A stretch of DNA of 64,000 nt from Methanobrevibacter sp. UBA412 (GCA_002495685.1 DAGJ01000012.1:14994-78993), one strand, 5' to 3'; shown: positions 36,131-49,768, counted from the stretch's first letter. Numbers and translations: made by a program. The notes: generated by a model not told the origin, from the letters alone.

Positions 36131-38284
36131 TTATGACATATATTGTTCTATTACTCCATTGTAAGAATCATTTAATTTTTTAATTGAGATATTTATATCA
36201 GCTAATATTAATGATTTTCCTTTAACTTCCCCAATACAACTACAAGGAACATTAATTTTTGATAAAATATCATTTAATGCATCTGGTTTTACAGTGATAA
36301 TATATCTTCCATGAGATTCAGAATAAATTAAATTATTAATAGTTAGTTCATCCTCTTTCGGAATTTTTGATACATCAATTTCACAACCATATTCTCCAGA
36401 AATTGCCATTTCAGATAAAGCTACTGCAATTCCTCCTTGAGAACAGTCATGCACTGCAGTGATAAATTCATTTGAATCCTCTTTAATTAAATTTAAAACA
36501 GCATTTGCATTATCAAATTCTTCATCAATTCTAACTTTTGGTGCTTTTCCTTGTTCTATGTTATGAACAGATCTATAATATTCAGAACCTCCAACTTCAT
36601 CATAAGTTTTTCCAATTATGATTATTTTATCATTTTCATTTTTGAAATTCATAGTTCGAATATTCTTTAAGTTTTCAACACCAATAACTCCCACAGCAGG
36701 TGTTGGATTAATTTTTACACCTTCCATTTCATTATAAAAACTAACATTTCCACTAATAACTGGAGATTTAAATTTAGAAGCCATATCAGACATTCCCTTA
36801 ATACATTCTTGGAATTGCCATAAAATTTCAGGATTTTCAGGATTTCCAAAGTTTAAACAATCAACAATAGCATAAGGAGTGGCACCCATAGAAACTACAT
36901 TACGTATTGCTTCAGCAACTGAACCTGCCCCACCATCATAAGGTGATAATTTTGTGTAAATAGGATTTGAATCTGCAGTTAATGTTACAGCTGTATTTTC
37001 ATCTACTTTAAGAACTGCTGCATCATCTCCAGGTTTAACAACTGTTCTTATTTGTACCTCATGGTCATATTGTTTATAAACCCATTTTTTACTTGCAATA
37101 TTTGGAGAAGATAAAATTTTTATTAAAGACTCAGATAATTTTGGATCATTAACTTTAACGCAAACATCATTTTTAATTGGTTCTTTAATCTCACGATTAA
37201 GAGAAGGAGGATCTGCTAACAATAAAGTAGGTAAATTTGCAATTTCTTGATTTTCATCAAAAATAATCATATTATCTCCATCAGTAACTTCTCCAATTAC
37301 TTCTGAAATAATTTCATGTTTATCACAAATAGATTTAGCTTTAGCCACATCATCAGGATTCAATACAAAAACCATTCTTTCCTGTGATTCTGATAACATT
37401 ATTTCATATGGAGTCATTCCAGTTTCACGTAGAGGTATAGAATTTAAATCCACTATAGCTCCATTGTTAGAAGAATCAGCTAATTCTGAAATACAGCAAG
37501 TTAATCCTCCTCCACCTAAATCTTTTACTCCTGAAACATTAATTTTTTCAATTATTTCATAAGAAGCTTCCATTACTCTTTTTTTTGTAAAAGGATCACC
37601 TACTTGTACAGCAGGTCTATCCTCTGTTTCTGAATCAGAAGTTAATTCTTCAGAAGCAAAAGTAACACCATGAATTCCATCTCTACCTGTGCTGCCCCCC
37701 ATCAAAAAGAAGACATCTCCAGGATTAGGTGCAATTCCATAAACTAGTTTATCTTTATCCACTAAACCTGCACAAAGAACATTGACTAATGGATTAGTTC
37801 TAAATGATTCATCAAATTCAACTTCTCCTGCAACAGTAGGTACTCCAACTCTATTACCATAATCAGAAATCCCTTTTACAACATGTTCAAAAAGATATCT
37901 AGATTTTTGATCTTTATCTATTGGACCAAAACGAATAGAATCTAATAAAGCAATCGGTTTTGCACCCATAGATATTATATCTCTAAGAATTCCACCAATT
38001 CCAGTACCTGCACCCCCATACGGTTCAATAGCAGAAGGATGATTATGACTCTCCATTCCAACAGCTAGAGCTAATTTATCAGTTATTGAAACTATACCCG
38101 CATCATCTCCTGGACCTAAAATTATGTTTTCACCTTCAGTCGGAAATGTTTTCAAAATAGGTCTACTACTTTTGTAAGAACAATGCTCTGAAAACATAAC
38201 ATCTAACATACCCTCTTCTAAGGGATTCATTTTTCTCCCAAGAATTCCCTTAATATATTCCATTTCAGAATTTTCCAAAGTCAT
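36131..38284 (-). CDS. purL: Phosphoribosylformylglycinamidine synthase subunit PurL
   Basis: A 717-residue small-type PurL. With PurQ and PurS, encoded elsewhere, it converts FGAR to FGAM in purine synthesis. [13 protein letters not shown] contains the catalytic-loop His, and there are two ATP-binding repeats (GPGDDAGIV and KPGDDAAVL), plus [10 protein letters not shown] and [12 protein letters not shown]. It lies 26 bases after ileS. Shine-Dalgarno TAGGTG. Confidence 0.96.
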   Translation of the reverse strand: MTLENSEMEYIKGILGRKMNPLEEGMLDVMFSEHCSYKSSRPILKTFPTEGENIILGPGDDAGIVSITDKLALAVGMESHNHPSAIEPYGGAGTGIGGILRDIISMGAKPIALLDSIRFGPIDKDQKSRYLFEHVVKGISDYGNRVGVPTVAGEVEFDESFRTNPLVNVLCAGLVDKDKLVYGIAPNPGDVFFLMGGSTGRDGIHGVTFASEELTSDSETEDRPAVQVGDPFTKKRVMEASYEIIEKINVSGVKDLGGGGLTCCISELADSSNNGAIVDLNSIPLRETGMTPYEIMLSESQERMVFVLNPDDVAKAKSICDKHEIISEVIGEVTDGDNMIIFDENQEIANLPTLLLADPPSLNREIKEPIKNDVCVKVNDPKLSESLIKILSSPNIASKKWVYKQYDHEVQIRTVVKPGDDAAVLKVDENTAVTLTADSNPIYTKLSPYDGGAGSVAEAIRNVVSMGATPYAIVDCLNFGNPENPEILWQFQECIKGMSDMASKFKSPVISGNVSFYNEMEGVKINPTPAVGVIGVENLKNIRTMNFKNENDKIIIIGKTYDEVGGSEYYRSVHNIEQGKAPKVRIDEEFDNANAVLNLIKEDSNEFITAVHDCSQGGIAVALSEMAISGEYGCEIDVSKIPKEDELTINNLIYSESHGRYIITVKPDALNDILSKINVPCSCIGEVKGKSLILADINISIKKLNDSYNGVIEQYMS

Positions 38285-38310
38285 TTAAACACCTACTAAC
38301 AATAGTTTTC

Positions 38311-41300
38311 TTATTTTTTAACTATAGAAATCATGATTTCTTCATCTTCTATTTTCCATTTCTTTGTATATTCATCTTCAATAGCTTCAGATTCAGGCAC
38401 ACAAACAGATGTATTCCCTTCTACTAATGTAAAAGTAATTGCTCTAACTTCGTTTTTAATTAAATCTGACTGTTTTTGTACTAATTCTTTGAATTTTGAA
38501 CTTGAATAAACTAAAACTCCAATCATAGATTCTACATCCAAATCCATATCTTTTCTCATATCTTGAATTCTTCTAATAAGTTCACGAGACATAGCTTCAG
38601 ATAATATTTCCTGAGTAATTTCTGTATTTACAAAAACATTTCCACCATCAAATTCAGAACTAACTACATTATCAGGGAGTTCAGTATCATATAAAACTTC
38701 TTCAGAAGAAAGTTCTATTTCTTTTAAATTTCCTTCTCTATCTTCAGTCTTTACAATATATTTACCATTAGATTCTAATTCTTTTTTAATAATATTACCA
38801 TCAGCATTAGCAAAGTGTTTTTTTACTAATCCTAAATCTCCTTTAAGTTTAGGGCCTAATATCTTTAAATTTGGTTTAGCTACAAATGATAAATCTTTAA
38901 ACTCTTTTGCTGTTAAAACATTTTTTGTATTAGATTGGTCTTTAATAATATCTTCAAAATAGTTAACTGCATTTATAATTTTTTCATCTTGTGAAACAAT
39001 TGTGATATCATTTACTGGCCATCTTAATTTGTATCTAACTATATCTCTTGCCCTAGCAGATGCTTCAATGATATTTCTTACTGAATCCATCATTTCTTCA
39101 AGATTAGTATCTATAAGATTTTCATCAAATTGCCATTTTTCCATGTGTATACTTTCTTTAGATGTTTGTTTAACATTAACAACTAAATTATGATAAATTT
39201 CTTCACTTAAATGTGGTGTTATAGGAGCCATTACTTTAATTAATATTTCAAGAGCTGTGTAAAGACTGTAATAAGCACCTAATTTATCAGGATCATTACT
39301 TTCAACCCAAGTTCTTCCTCTTATTAATCTTACATACCATCTACTTAAATCTTCTAATATAAAATGGTTGATTTTTCGAGTTGCTAAATGGAAATATAAA
39401 TTATTTAAATCTTCACCTACTTCTTTAGACAAAGTATTAGCTTTAGATATAATCCATTTATCTTCTTTTCTTAAGTTTATATTGTCTTTAGTACAATTTT
39501 CAGGATTAAAATTATCTAATGACATATAAGTAGTTGAAAATACATACACATTCCACAGAATATTAAACATTTTTTTAACATTGTTTAATTCATCCCACAC
39601 AAATTTAAGATCATCCCAAGGTTTACATGCCCAAAGAAGATAAAATCTTAATATATCCGCACCATACTTTTCAATAACTTCTTCAGGTCTAACAACATTA
39701 CCTAAAGATTTACTCATTTTTTTACCATCTTCATCTAATACAAAACCATGCATTAAAACTTTCTTATAGGGTACTTCATCTAAAGATATAACACCTGCAC
39801 CTAATTGAGAATAAAACCATCCTCTAGTTTGATCATGACCTTCTGTTATAAAATCATAAGGATACCATTTTTTAAAGCCTTCTTCTTTTTGAGGATAATA
39901 TAAAGATGCCCATCCAGCAACTCCTGAATCAATCCAAACATCTAAAACATCAGGTATTCTAGTCATCTCATGTCCACAATCACATTTAAATTTTATTTCA
40001 TCAACATAAGGTCTGTGGACTAATTCATCATCATTAGCTTGAATTTCATATATAGATTTATTCTTTAATTCATTTACTGAACCAATTACTTCAATTTTGC
40101 CACAATTTGGGCATTCCCATATAGGAATAGGTATTCCCCAATATCTTTGTCTTGAAATTGTCCAATCTTTAGCATTTTCAACCCAATCTTTAAATCTTTG
40201 TTGTCCTGCCCATTCAGGAATCCAATTAACACGATTTAATTGATTAAGCATTTCTTGTTTTATTTCAGTAACTTTTAAAAACCATTGTTCAGTAGCTAAA
40301 TAGATTATCGGAGTTTTACATCTCCAACAAGTTCCATATCTATGGATTATTGTTTCATTTCTTAATAAAGATCCATTATTTTCCAAATCATTTAATATAT
40401 TTTCATTGAACTTTTTAACAAATCCACCAACATATATTCCTGCATCTTCAGTAAATTTTCCTTCTTCATTTACTGGACAAAATATTGGTAAATCAAATTC
40501 TTTACCAATTTCAAAATCATCAGGCCCATGACCTGGTGCGGTATGTACACAACCTGTCCCTTCTCCTAATTCTACATGATCACCAGGTAATATTTTATGA
40601 ACATTTTCTATTTTATCCATTTCCAATTGTTTTGGGATTTCATTAAATAAGGGATAAACATAATCTAATCCTTCAAGATCTGTACCTTTAACTATTTTGA
40701 TAATTTGATAGTTTATAGTTTCTATAACTTCTTTTTCATATTCAATATCTTCGTTTTCAGCATAATCTTTTTCAATTTTGTGTTTTAAAACTTTTTTAGT
40801 TATAGGTTCTCCAAAAATAGGTTCAACTAAATCTTCAGCTAAAATTAATATTTCATTATTAATTTTCACAAATGCATAATTAAAATCAGAATTAACACAA
40901 ATAGCTAAGTTTGCTGGAAGAGTCCAAGGAGTTGTTGTCCATACTAATACATATTCTTTAAGATTTTCATTATTTTCTTCTTTAGATAAAATGTTATCTT
41001 TTAAAGGGAATTTAACATATATGGAAGGATCTTCTTTTTCTTCATAATCTATTTCAGCTGCTGCTAAAGCTGTTTCACAATGAGGACACCAGCTTATTAC
41101 TCGTAAATCTTTAGTGAGTAAATTTTTTTCATTAGATCTTTTAAGAGTCCACCATGCAGATTCCATATACTTAGGATCCAAAGTCATGTAAGGATTTTTC
41201 CAATCCATCCATACACCTAAACTTTGAAATTGTTTAGTCATAGCTTCTTTATTTTCCATTGCAAATTCTTTACATTTATTTACAAAACTAGCTATTCCAA

Positions 41301-41637
41301 TTTTATTTTCAATTTCTTTTTTACTTTTTATACCCATTAATTCTTCTACTTTATGTTCAATTGGAAGACCATGAGTATCCCATCCTGCTTGTCTTCTTAA
41401 AGAATACCCATTCATAGATTTATATCTTAAATGAGTATCCTTTAAAACTTTATTCCATGCAGTACCTAAATGGATTTTACCACTACAATATGGAGGTCCA
41501 TCTAAAAATGAATATTGTGGACCATTTGCATTTAATTTATTAACTTTAGAAAAAATTTGATTTTGTGACCAAAAATTTTGGACTTTATCCTCAATTTTTG
41601 AATACTGATATGATTTTTCTGCCTCTTTTAATGGCAT
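38311..41637 (-). CDS. ileS: Isoleucyl-tRNA synthetase
   Basis: An 1108-residue class I synthetase. The HIGH-type motif is KIHLGTAW (about 54-61). The editing domain follows ([15 protein letters not shown]), then the zinc site around [19 protein letters not shown] near 640, and the anticodon-binding and C-terminal domains. Length fits the archaeal/eukaryotic type. GGAGATAAT Shine-Dalgarno. First gene of the operon with purL, moeA and the site-2 protease. Confidence 0.97.
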   Translation of the reverse strand: MPLKEAEKSYQYSKIEDKVQNFWSQNQIFSKVNKLNANGPQYSFLDGPPYCSGKIHLGTAWNKVLKDTHLRYKSMNGYSLRRQAGWDTHGLPIEHKVEELMGIKSKKEIENKIGIASFVNKCKEFAMENKEAMTKQFQSLGVWMDWKNPYMTLDPKYMESAWWTLKRSNEKNLLTKDLRVISWCPHCETALAAAEIDYEEKEDPSIYVKFPLKDNILSKEENNENLKEYVLVWTTTPWTLPANLAICVNSDFNYAFVKINNEILILAEDLVEPIFGEPITKKVLKHKIEKDYAENEDIEYEKEVIETINYQIIKIVKGTDLEGLDYVYPLFNEIPKQLEMDKIENVHKILPGDHVELGEGTGCVHTAPGHGPDDFEIGKEFDLPIFCPVNEEGKFTEDAGIYVGGFVKKFNENILNDLENNGSLLRNETIIHRYGTCWRCKTPIIYLATEQWFLKVTEIKQEMLNQLNRVNWIPEWAGQQRFKDWVENAKDWTISRQRYWGIPIPIWECPNCGKIEVIGSVNELKNKSIYEIQANDDELVHRPYVDEIKFKCDCGHEMTRIPDVLDVWIDSGVAGWASLYYPQKEEGFKKWYPYDFITEGHDQTRGWFYSQLGAGVISLDEVPYKKVLMHGFVLDEDGKKMSKSLGNVVRPEEVIEKYGADILRFYLLWACKPWDDLKFVWDELNNVKKMFNILWNVYVFSTTYMSLDNFNPENCTKDNINLRKEDKWIISKANTLSKEVGEDLNNLYFHLATRKINHFILEDLSRWYVRLIRGRTWVESNDPDKLGAYYSLYTALEILIKVMAPITPHLSEEIYHNLVVNVKQTSKESIHMEKWQFDENLIDTNLEEMMDSVRNIIEASARARDIVRYKLRWPVNDITIVSQDEKIINAVNYFEDIIKDQSNTKNVLTAKEFKDLSFVAKPNLKILGPKLKGDLGLVKKHFANADGNIIKKELESNGKYIVKTEDREGNLKEIELSSEEVLYDTELPDNVVSSEFDGGNVFVNTEITQEILSEAMSRELIRRIQDMRKDMDLDVESMIGVLVYSSSKFKELVQKQSDLIKNEVRAITFTLVEGNTSVCVPESEAIEDEYTKKWKIEDEEIMISIVKK

Positions 41638-41785
41638 GTATTATCTCCTGTAAATGTTATGATAATGTTTTTCTATGATTAAATAAGTGTATTATTTGAA
41701 ATATTAAATAAAAATAATTTATATTCCATCTTTAAATCATGAATAATTATTTTAAAAATAAAAAAATGAAAAAATTAATTAGTGT

Positions 41786-42991
41786 TTAGAAAGTTCTAGC
41801 TTTACCTTTTACAACATCTTCAGTTATAGAAGAAATATTTTCGAGCCAGTCATTCATAATATTTTCAACTTTTTTATCAACATCTTCTAATTTATAACCT
41901 TTATCTAATATAACTTGAGAAGTTGCTGCTTTAGGTTGATCTATAGGTTTACCAATTTGACTTAAAATCATCAAATTAATTTCTTTAATTCCTTCTACAT
42001 TTTCTACAACATCTTCTGCAATTCTATTAGATAATATATTGTAAATTTTTCCAACATGATTTATTGGATTTTTTCCAGAAGTAGCTTCCATAGACATTGG
42101 TCTGCATGGAGTAATTAAACCATTTGCACGGTTACCTCTTCCAACAGAACCATCATCTCCCATTTCAGCAGAAGTACCAGTAACAGTTAAGTAATAACCA
42201 GATTCATCAGTAGCTTCATCATTATCTGCAGTGTTCACAAAAACGTTAATTTCTCTATTAGTGAATTTAGTTGCATAATCTGCAACAATATCTTTTAATT
42301 CTTCACGAATAGATTTGTATTCATCTACATCAGAAATATATTTAGAAACCATTGCACAAGCAATAGTTAAGGTTATTTTTTCTCCTTCTCTTAATCCCAT
42401 TACTTTTATATCTTCACCAATAGCAGGGTGTTGTTTTTTAAATGCTTTTGAATTTAATAATTTTTCAACATTTAAAACAATAGTTTCAGTTTCAGAAAAT
42501 GGAGCATAACCTACACCGAAAGAAGTATCATTAGAAGATGGAGCACCAGCTCTTCCGAAAACATCAACTAAATCTCCAGACCCATGCCCAATTTTACATT
42601 CAACAACAGCATCGGATTCTACATTAAGATTAATAATAGCATCATCAATGAAATCTTTAGCAGATTCAATTGCCACACGATCTAATGGGAGTTTTTCACC
42701 ATCATATTCAGATACACCTCTTCCTGTTAAAAGTATATCTATAGGTTTTAAGATTTCCCCACCACCAAATTGAGGGTCTGATTCTCCAGCAGTAATTTGA
42801 ACTTCATCAGTGTTATGGTGAAGAACACCACCGAATCTATCTAAATATAATTCACAAAGAGCTTCACTAACAGATTCCCCTATACCATCACTGATACTAT
42901 CTGGATGACCAATACCTTTTCTTTCTACAATTTCAATATCAATATTTTCTATATATGTTTGATTTAATTCTTTTACAATTATATTTCTCAT
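41786..42991 (-). CDS. mat: Archaeal S-adenosylmethionine synthetase
   Basis: A 401-residue archaeal-type methionine adenosyltransferase, only distantly similar to bacterial MetK, making SAM from ATP and methionine. [20 protein letters not shown] and [12 protein letters not shown] are diagnostic of the N-terminus; [20 protein letters not shown] is also conserved. The start is the ATG at 42991; the upstream in-frame GTG at 43003 is part of the GTGAGTG Shine-Dalgarno. Confidence 0.95.
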   Translation of the reverse strand: MRNIIVKELNQTYIENIDIEIVERKGIGHPDSISDGIGESVSEALCELYLDRFGGVLHHNTDEVQITAGESDPQFGGGEILKPIDILLTGRGVSEYDGEKLPLDRVAIESAKDFIDDAIINLNVESDAVVECKIGHGSGDLVDVFGRAGAPSSNDTSFGVGYAPFSETETIVLNVEKLLNSKAFKKQHPAIGEDIKVMGLREGEKITLTIACAMVSKYISDVDEYKSIREELKDIVADYATKFTNREINVFVNTADNDEATDESGYYLTVTGTSAEMGDDGSVGRGNRANGLITPCRPMSMEATSGKNPINHVGKIYNILSNRIAEDVVENVEGIKEINLMILSQIGKPIDQPKAATSQVILDKGYKLEDVDKKVENIMNDWLENISSITEDVVKGKARTF

Positions 42992-43182
42992 AATTACACT
43001 CACATAAATGATTAGTAAATATTAATTAAATTAGGAAATTTATAATAATTTTCCATTTATTAATCTATCAAAAAATTGAGATTAAAGACAAGATTAATAT
43101 TATTTAACATTTTATAATTTATTTATTATTAATTTAGATAAATAAATGTTCTTATTAAAATTTTAAAAAAAACATTTTTCAT

Positions 43183-43215
43183 GAAAAAATAGTTAAAAAA
43201 AGGTAAAAAAAGGTA
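43183..43215 (-). terminator. Triple T-tract terminator after the flavoprotein gene
   Basis: Three T6-7 runs on the minus strand separated by ACC or AAC follow the stop of the flavoprotein gene at 43219, before mat. Confidence 0.5.
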
Positions 43216-43218
43216 AAA

Positions 43219-43926
43219 TTAAGAAATAATATCTTCAATATAAATTAAGACATTTTTTGGTTCTTCTAAAACTGTTATATTATCCATTGTGACTAATTTT
43301 TGAGTGTTTTCTATATCTATTGGTCTCATATGAATAGTAATTATTTTTCCGGATTTTATTGCATTAAATGGACATGCATTTTCACAAGTTCCGCAACCAG
43401 TACATTTTAAAAGATCAATTTCTTGTTTTGGTATTATTGCTTTATTAGGACAAGCTTTATAAGCTTGACATTCATCACAATCTTCACAGGTATTAAGTTC
43501 TAATTTAGCAGGTAGTACTGTTTCCACATCACCCTTTTTAATATCTACAGGAACAATAATCGTTTTTACTCCACCTTTTCCCGCTTGAGAAACAGTGTTA
43601 GTAACTAATGTATCAGATATACCATGAACAATTTTAGCTACAGTATTGGAAGTTGTTGGAGAAACAATTAGCATATCATATTTACCTAAAGAAAATCTTC
43701 CAGAAATAGGGAAACTATATTTTTGATCTGATTCTTTAGTTAATTCTTTATAACGTCCTCCAGTTATAGCTGAAACCCTTTCAAAAAGGCCATACATTTT
43801 TAATACTTCTTCCCCTGCATTAGATAAAAATACGGTAATATCATTAGTTTTAGCTAATTCTTCTAAAACTTCAACACTTTCACTTAATAAATGTCCTGCT
43901 CCAGTAAATGCCCATCCAATTTTCAT
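43219..43926 (-). CDS. Iron-sulfur flavoprotein (archaeoflavoprotein / dihydromethanopterin-reductase-like)
   Basis: A 235-residue protein. Residues 1-145 form a flavoprotein domain of the HFCD/Dfp type, with [20 protein letters not shown] and [21 protein letters not shown] binding FMN. Two Cys groups follow: [15 protein letters not shown] and [12 protein letters not shown], for [4Fe-4S] clusters. This matches archaeoflavoproteins and DmrB-like dihydromethanopterin reductases. It lies 48 bases downstream of glyA, whose product uses tetrahydromethanopterin in methanogens, which makes a pterin role attractive but unproven. Shine-Dalgarno weak. Confidence 0.82.
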   Translation of the reverse strand: MKIGWAFTGAGHLLSESVEVLEELAKTNDITVFLSNAGEEVLKMYGLFERVSAITGGRYKELTKESDQKYSFPISGRFSLGKYDMLIVSPTTSNTVAKIVHGISDTLVTNTVSQAGKGGVKTIIVPVDIKKGDVETVLPAKLELNTCEDCDECQAYKACPNKAIIPKQEIDLLKCTGCGTCENACPFNAIKSGKIITIHMRPIDIENTQKLVTMDNITVLEEPKNVLIYIEDIIS

Positions 43927-43974
43927 AAAAAAATCTCAACTTTTTTTTTAATTTATTAAATAAAAATAAAAAAT

Positions 43975-45243
43975 TTAAAATTGGATATATTGATATCCAT
44001 CATCTTCTTTAAAAGCATAATGAACATTAGTAAAATCTTTCATGAATTCAGTAACATCGTCTTTGATTTCTTCATTATCTATAGCTACTCTTTTAATAAA
44101 TTCTGCTACTTCATCCATTTCAGATTCTTTCATACCTCTTCTTGTTAATTCTTGAGTTCCCATTCTTATACCAGATGGATCATCACTATGATTTACATCA
44201 TCCCCAGGTATTAAATTTTTGTTTAATATGACATTGTTAGATTCTAATTCTTTAGCTAAAATAGTAGCTTTTTTTATATTAGAAACATTCATTGCAACTT
44301 GGTGAGATTCTGTAAAACCTAAGTCTTCACACATGACATTAAATCCTCTTTCATATAATGCTTGAGCTAATGCTTGAGCATTTTTAATGGTTTGTTTAGC
44401 ATAGTCTTCTCCAAATTCCATCATTTCTGCAGTTGCTATTCCTAAACCTGCTAAGTGGTGTAAATGATGATTACTTACTATACCTGGGAAAACTGCATTA
44501 TTAATATCATTAGAATATTCTTTTTTAGAAAAAATAATACCTCCTTGAGGTCCAGGGAAAGTTTTATGGGTACTTCCCATTAATGCATCAACTCCATCAC
44601 CTATAGGATCTTGAAATTGACCTCCAGCAATTAAACCAAGTACATGAGCTCCATCATATAAAACTTTTGCTCCAACTTCTTGTGCGGCTTCAACAGCTTC
44701 TTTAACAGGGTGAGGGAAAAGGAATAAACTTCCACCTAATAAAACTACATTTGGTTTTTCTTCTCTAATTTGTTTTTGCATTTTATCTGCATCAATATTC
44801 ATGACTTCTGGGTTAAATGGATAAAATACATTTTTTAATCCACGTATTCCTGCTGCACTAACGTTTTCATGACTAATATGTCCTCCCATTGGAACTGACA
44901 TTGTCATGATTTTATCTCCAGGTTTAGTAAATGCAAAAAATGTTGCTAAATTTGCTGTTACTCCAGAAATTGGTTGAACATTAACAAAATCTGCATTAAA
45001 TAATTTTTTTGAAAGATCAATTGTTTTTTCTTCAATTTCATCAATATATTTACATCCTTCATATAATCTTTGACCTGCTAAACCTTCAGCATATCTATGA
45101 GATAAATCTGACGCTAATGCGGTTTTCACTTGAGAACTGGTTATATTTTCACTTGCTATAAGATTTATACTATTTTTCATCCAGTTTGTATGGTCTTTTA
45201 TTAAATTTTCAAAAGTTTTAACATCCTCTTCATATTGAGACAT
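43975..45243 (-). CDS. glyA: Serine hydroxymethyltransferase
   Basis: A 422-residue PLP enzyme interconverting serine and glycine, using tetrahydromethanopterin as one-carbon carrier in methanogens (family knowledge). The PLP Lys lies in [13 protein letters not shown], and [16 protein letters not shown] and [13 protein letters not shown] are active-site segments. Shine-Dalgarno AGGTGTAAT. The iron-sulfur flavoprotein gene follows. Confidence 0.95.
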   Translation of the reverse strand: MSQYEEDVKTFENLIKDHTNWMKNSINLIASENITSSQVKTALASDLSHRYAEGLAGQRLYEGCKYIDEIEEKTIDLSKKLFNADFVNVQPISGVTANLATFFAFTKPGDKIMTMSVPMGGHISHENVSAAGIRGLKNVFYPFNPEVMNIDADKMQKQIREEKPNVVLLGGSLFLFPHPVKEAVEAAQEVGAKVLYDGAHVLGLIAGGQFQDPIGDGVDALMGSTHKTFPGPQGGIIFSKKEYSNDINNAVFPGIVSNHHLHHLAGLGIATAEMMEFGEDYAKQTIKNAQALAQALYERGFNVMCEDLGFTESHQVAMNVSNIKKATILAKELESNNVILNKNLIPGDDVNHSDDPSGIRMGTQELTRRGMKESEMDEVAEFIKRVAIDNEEIKDDVTEFMKDFTNVHYAFKEDDGYQYIQF

Positions 45244-45458
45244 ATAATTACACCTAATTTATATTTTATATTAATTTTTAATTAAAATTGAAATTTTATT
45301 AAAATAGTTGATTATAAAAAATTTCTTAATTATATATTATTAGTTTTATTTTTTATTAATTTATAGTTTAATATAATTTAATAAAAATAATAATTTTTAT
45401 AAAAATAGTATGAATAAATATTTAAAAAAAATAAAAATTTGGAGAAAAATCTCCAAAA

Positions 45459-47447
45459 TTATTTACCAATATCTTCAAGAGCTGCATCAATTTGTGCCAT
45501 AATTTGTGAAGTTTTAAAGTGATTTTGATCCATAGCTCCGGAAGGACATGCACCTACACAAGTACCGCAACCTTTACATAAAGCTACATTAATTACAGCA
45601 TGAGCTTCTCCTTCTTCACCTTCAATACTAATTGCACCGAATGGACATAATTCAACACATACTTCACAAGCACCACAAACTGTATCATCTGTACTTGCAA
45701 TAATTGGTTCAATTTCAACTTCACCTTTAGCCATAGGAATAGCTGCTCTAGCAGCTGCAGCTGATCCTTGAGCAACAGAATCAGGTATATCTTTAGGTCC
45801 TTGTGCTACACCAGCAATAAAGACACCATCAGTTAAAGTATCAACAGGTCTTAATTTAGGGTGTGCTTCAAGATAGAATCCATCAGCGGATTTAGATATT
45901 CCTAAAGTTTGTCTTAATTCAGTTGAACCTTCAGGTGCTTCTAAACCTACACTTAAAACAACTAAATCATAAGTGAATTCTGTAATTTTTCCAAGTAAAG
46001 TATCTTCTGCTCTAACAGTTAATGTTTTATCATCATTTTCAAATATTTGTGCAGGTCTACCTCTTAAGAATTCAATTCCATATTTTTCTTGTGAATTTTT
46101 ATAAAATTCTTCATATCCTTTACCAAATGCACGAATATCCATATAATAACAAGTTACATCAGTATCAGGTTCGTGATCAATACATAATTGAGCATTCTTC
46201 ATAGAATACATACAACATACTCTAGAACAGTATGGTTTACCGATTTGTTCATCTCTTGAACCTACACAATGGATAAATGCAACACGTTTAGGAGCTTCAC
46301 CATCAGAAGGTTTAACTACATGTCCTTGAGTTGGTCCGGATGCATTAATCATTCTTTCAATTTCCATACCAGTGATAACATTATCAAATCTACCATAACC
46401 ATATTGGTATATTCCAGATGGGTCGAAAGGATCATAACCAGTAGCTGCAATAATAGTACCTACATTAAGTTCAATTTCTTCAGGTTTTTGATCATGATTT
46501 ATTGCTCCACGTTCACAGACTTTATCACAGAGATGACAATCAATACAATAATTTTTATCAATTGTTGCACATAAAGGAACTGCTTGAGGGAATGGAATAT
46601 ATGCTGCTTTTACCATACCTATACCCATATCGTAGTAGTTAGGTATTTCAATTGGACATACTTCAGAACAAGATCCACAACCAGTACATAAATCTTCTTC
46701 TACATATCTAGGTCTCTTTTCTACTTTAACCTTAAAGTTTCCAATATAACCATCGACTTCTTTTACTTCAGCATAAGTAATTAAATCAATATTTGCGTGT
46801 TTATGAGTATCTACCATTTTTGGTGCAAGAATACACATTGAACAATCTAATGTTGGGAAAGTTTTATCTAATTGTCCCATTCTTCCCCCAATGGTAGGGT
46901 TTCTTTCAACTAAATAAGTGTGGTAACCCATATCTCCTAAATCTAAAGCAGATTGAATACCAGTTACTCCTCCACCAATAACTAAAGCAGTTTTTTCAAC
47001 ACTTACTTTATTAGCTTCTAAAGGTTCAAGTAATCTTGCTTTAGCAACTGCCATACGGACTAAATCATTAGCTTTACTAGTAGCTGCTTCAGGTTCATTC
47101 ATATGTACCCAAGAATCTTGTTCTCTTAAGTTAGCAAATTCAAATAAAAATTTATTTAATCCTGCTTCTTCAACACATCTTCTAAATGTTGGTTCGTGAA
47201 GTCTAGGGGAACATGCTGCGACAACAACTCTATTTAATCCATATTCTTTAATATCATTTTGGATTAATTGTTGACCTGGATCAGAACACATATATTTATA
47301 ATCTTTTGCAATAACTACATTAGGTAAAGTACCCGCATATTCTGCAACGGCTTCAACATCGACAACACCTGCAATGTTTACACCACAGTGGCAAACATAA
47401 ACTCCCACTTTTAATTCTTCGTTTTTTATATCTTTTTCTTCTGCCAT
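45459..47447 (-). CDS. hdrA: CoB-CoM heterodisulfide reductase iron-sulfur subunit A
   Basis: A 662-residue HdrA, the FAD subunit that bifurcates electrons between ferredoxin and the CoM-S-S-CoB heterodisulfide, in complex with HdrBC and MvhADG. An N-terminal Cys domain (YVCHCGVNI) is followed by the FAD-binding [14 protein letters not shown]. Four ferredoxin motifs are seen: [35 protein letters not shown] and [12 protein letters not shown]. All positions are Cys; no in-frame TGA suggesting selenocysteine is seen. AGGTGAT Shine-Dalgarno, with a strong minus-strand TATA-like ATCATATATAAAC near 47560-47573. Confidence 0.96.
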   Translation of the reverse strand: MAEEKDIKNEELKVGVYVCHCGVNIAGVVDVEAVAEYAGTLPNVVIAKDYKYMCSDPGQQLIQNDIKEYGLNRVVVAACSPRLHEPTFRRCVEEAGLNKFLFEFANLREQDSWVHMNEPEAATSKANDLVRMAVAKARLLEPLEANKVSVEKTALVIGGGVTGIQSALDLGDMGYHTYLVERNPTIGGRMGQLDKTFPTLDCSMCILAPKMVDTHKHANIDLITYAEVKEVDGYIGNFKVKVEKRPRYVEEDLCTGCGSCSEVCPIEIPNYYDMGIGMVKAAYIPFPQAVPLCATIDKNYCIDCHLCDKVCERGAINHDQKPEEIELNVGTIIAATGYDPFDPSGIYQYGYGRFDNVITGMEIERMINASGPTQGHVVKPSDGEAPKRVAFIHCVGSRDEQIGKPYCSRVCCMYSMKNAQLCIDHEPDTDVTCYYMDIRAFGKGYEEFYKNSQEKYGIEFLRGRPAQIFENDDKTLTVRAEDTLLGKITEFTYDLVVLSVGLEAPEGSTELRQTLGISKSADGFYLEAHPKLRPVDTLTDGVFIAGVAQGPKDIPDSVAQGSAAAARAAIPMAKGEVEIEPIIASTDDTVCGACEVCVELCPFGAISIEGEEGEAHAVINVALCKGCGTCVGACPSGAMDQNHFKTSQIMAQIDAALEDIGK

Positions 47448-47559
47448 TAAATCACCTTGTACAAGTTGATGAAATATAATCTAAAATTTATTATAAATGT
47501 TAGATATGATTTTATGTTTATGATATAAATTAATAAAGGTTTCTATTAATGATATGGAG

Positions 47560-47573
47560 TAAAGTTTATATAT
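47560..47573 (-). promoter_or_regulatory. TATA-like element for hdrA
   Basis: The minus strand reads ATCATATATAAAC, about 113-126 bases before the hdrA start. It predicts a leader of around 90 bases. A weaker element lies closer to the gene. Confidence 0.4.
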
Positions 47574-47675
47574 GATAAAAAAAATTTATCTTAAAAAAGA
47601 TTATTATAGAAAAAATATGATTAAAATCAACAAAAAACAAAAATTAAATTATTAATTGGAAATAAAACCCCCCAT

Positions 47676-48581
47676 TTATAGTAATGACACTAAAATGGGT
47701 ATACTAATAAGACTAAGTAAAGTATTTGTAAAAATACAATCTGAAGTTAGTTTGTAATCTAAACCATAAGAGATAGCTAATACCAATGCAAACATTCCTG
47801 AGGGCATAGCTGCCTGAATTAATGAAACATTAAATTCTAAACCATGTAATCCTAATACAGTTAATATAATAAATGTTACAAATGGATAAAAAATTAATTT
47901 AATAATTGAAGTAAGAGTTACAATACTTTTATGGGTCTTAATACCTTCAAATTTTAATGAAAGACCTAATGCCAACATTATTAAAGGAATAGTGACTGCT
48001 GAAAATGATGATATAATATTAGTTGCTACTTCTCCAATTGGAATATTCATCAAATTAAATAGTATACCTAAAATTAAAGCCCATAAAGGAGGTAAAAATA
48101 TTGCTTTTTTAACAGCTTGCTTAAAAGTTCCACCAAACACTAATATTAAAACGATATTCATTATTAAGAAAGTTAAAGTTGTATTAATATCAAAAAATAT
48201 TGCTCTTACAAATCCAGGATTACCAAATGCCCCCAATATTATAGGATAACCCATAAAACCAGTATTACCAATAATTACTGTTAAAAGAATACTCCATAAT
48301 TTTTTTTCCTCAAATTTTTTAATTTTAAGAATAATATAAACAACAGCACCTATAATAAAAGAAGATAATAATCCAACAATTGGTAAAATACTTAGTGTAG
48401 GTAAAAGGTCCATATTAGCAGCATATAAAGCTTTAAAAATCATACAAGGTAAAGCAATATTCATCACGATTTTATTTAAAGTACCTACATCAGTTGATTT
48501 AAGAAAATCTATTCTTTTAAGGAAATAACCTAAAAAAATCATGAAAATAATTGTTATCAGTGTGACAAAAAAGGGATCCAT
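47676..48581 (-). CDS. AEC-family (auxin efflux carrier-like) transporter
   Basis: A 301-residue integral membrane protein with about ten hydrophobic helices from residue 5 to the end. Landmarks are LNKIVMNIALPCMIFKAL, the intramembrane VIIGNTGFMGYPI and MPSGMFALVLAISYGLD, which fit the AEC family. Bacterial and archaeal members export small organic acids or unknown metabolites; the substrate is not clear here. Stands alone between hdrA and radA. Confidence 0.88.
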   Translation of the reverse strand: MDPFFVTLITIIFMIFLGYFLKRIDFLKSTDVGTLNKIVMNIALPCMIFKALYAANMDLLPTLSILPIVGLLSSFIIGAVVYIILKIKKFEEKKLWSILLTVIIGNTGFMGYPIILGAFGNPGFVRAIFFDINTTLTFLIMNIVLILVFGGTFKQAVKKAIFLPPLWALILGILFNLMNIPIGEVATNIISSFSAVTIPLIMLALGLSLKFEGIKTHKSIVTLTSIIKLIFYPFVTFIILTVLGLHGLEFNVSLIQAAMPSGMFALVLAISYGLDYKLTSDCIFTNTLLSLISIPILVSLL

Positions 48582-48752
48582 TATTAAACCTAAAAATTAT
48601 TAAATAAAAAAAATTTTAAAAAAATCAAACCTAAAAATTATAAGAATAAATATCGAATAAATAGCCAAAATAATATAATAAATTGATTTTTAATTAAACT
48701 ATTATAATAAGATAATAATATTATGTTATTCCAATTATTTAAATATTATCAA

Positions 48753-48777
48753 TAAAAAAAAAAAGAAAAAAAGTAGA
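48753..48777 (-). terminator. T-tract terminator after radA
   Basis: T11, T5 and T5-type runs on the minus strand lie within 30 bases after the radA stop. Confidence 0.45.
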
Positions 48778-48781
48778 TTAT

Positions 48782-49723
48782 TTAATCTATAATACCATCA
48801 TTAGTAATTTTAAATACACATTCTCCTTCTGGAAGATGCGGACTATCTACTAATCTTGCAATTCTTTTACCTGCTAAACCTTTTTTAAGCCAAACTCTGT
48901 AAGTTGAAGCATGCCCTAAAACATGCCCACCTATAGCTTTAGTTGGACTACCAAAGAAAGCATCAGGTCTTGCTTGAACTTGATTAGTAATGAAAACAGC
49001 AACATTATATGTATTTGCTATAGTTTGTAAAACATGCAAATGTTGATTAAGTTTTTGTTGTCTTACAGCTAATGATTCTCGTCCAACATATTCTGCTCTG
49101 AAATGTGCCATTAAAGAATCAACAATAACTAACTTAATATTAACTCCACTTTGTATTAATTCATTAATTTTATCAGCCATTAATATTTGATGAGAAGAAT
49201 TAAAAGCTCTAGCAATATGAATTTTTTGTAATGTTTCTTCAGGATCTAAATCAAAAGCATTAGCTATTTGTTCAATTCTTTCAGGTCTAAAAGTGTTTTC
49301 AGTATCAATAAATACACATTCACCATCTAAACCACCTTTATCTTCAGGCAATTGAACTGTTACAGCTAATTCATGAGATATTTGACTTTTACCTGAACCA
49401 AATTCACCAAACACTTCTGTTAATGATTGAGTTTCAATACCCCCACCGATAAGTTCATCAAAACCTGAACTTCCAGTAGTAATACGACCCACATCTTTTC
49501 TTCTTTCCATTACTTCAAATGCAGTTTCAAAATCAATATCTTCAGCTTTACGTGCAGCTTCTATAACTTTTTCTGCAACACCCTCACCAATTTCTGCTTT
49601 TACAGATAATTCCTTTGGAGTAGCAGTTGCTAATCTCATCATATCTGCAAAACCTGCATCCTGTAATTTTTCAGCTGTTTTTTCACCTACACCAGGTAAG
49701 TCCTTAAGTTCTATATCTTCCAT
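48782..49723 (-). CDS. radA: DNA repair and recombination protein RadA
   Basis: A 313-residue archaeal recombinase. The N-terminal helix-hairpin-helix ([17 protein letters not shown]) is followed by the ATPase core, with Walker A GEFGSGKS, Walker [19 protein letters not shown] and the loop segment [12 protein letters not shown]. It forms filaments on single-stranded DNA. The ATG at 49723 is preferred (GGAATGGTAATT upstream); another ATG lies three codons before. It directly follows RPA at 45 bases. Confidence 0.96.
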   Translation of the reverse strand: MEDIELKDLPGVGEKTAEKLQDAGFADMMRLATATPKELSVKAEIGEGVAEKVIEAARKAEDIDFETAFEVMERRKDVGRITTGSSGFDELIGGGIETQSLTEVFGEFGSGKSQISHELAVTVQLPEDKGGLDGECVFIDTENTFRPERIEQIANAFDLDPEETLQKIHIARAFNSSHQILMADKINELIQSGVNIKLVIVDSLMAHFRAEYVGRESLAVRQQKLNQHLHVLQTIANTYNVAVFITNQVQARPDAFFGSPTKAIGGHVLGHASTYRVWLKKGLAGKRIARLVDSPHLPEGECVFKITNDGIID

Positions 49724-49768
49724 AATTACCATTCCTAATTAATATTTTTATTATTTTAAACTCATAAT

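Noticed and set aside
45459..47447. Selenocysteine in HdrA
   Set aside because: Some methanogen HdrA proteins contain selenocysteine, but here the frame has no in-frame TGA and Cys occupies the iron-sulfur motif positions.
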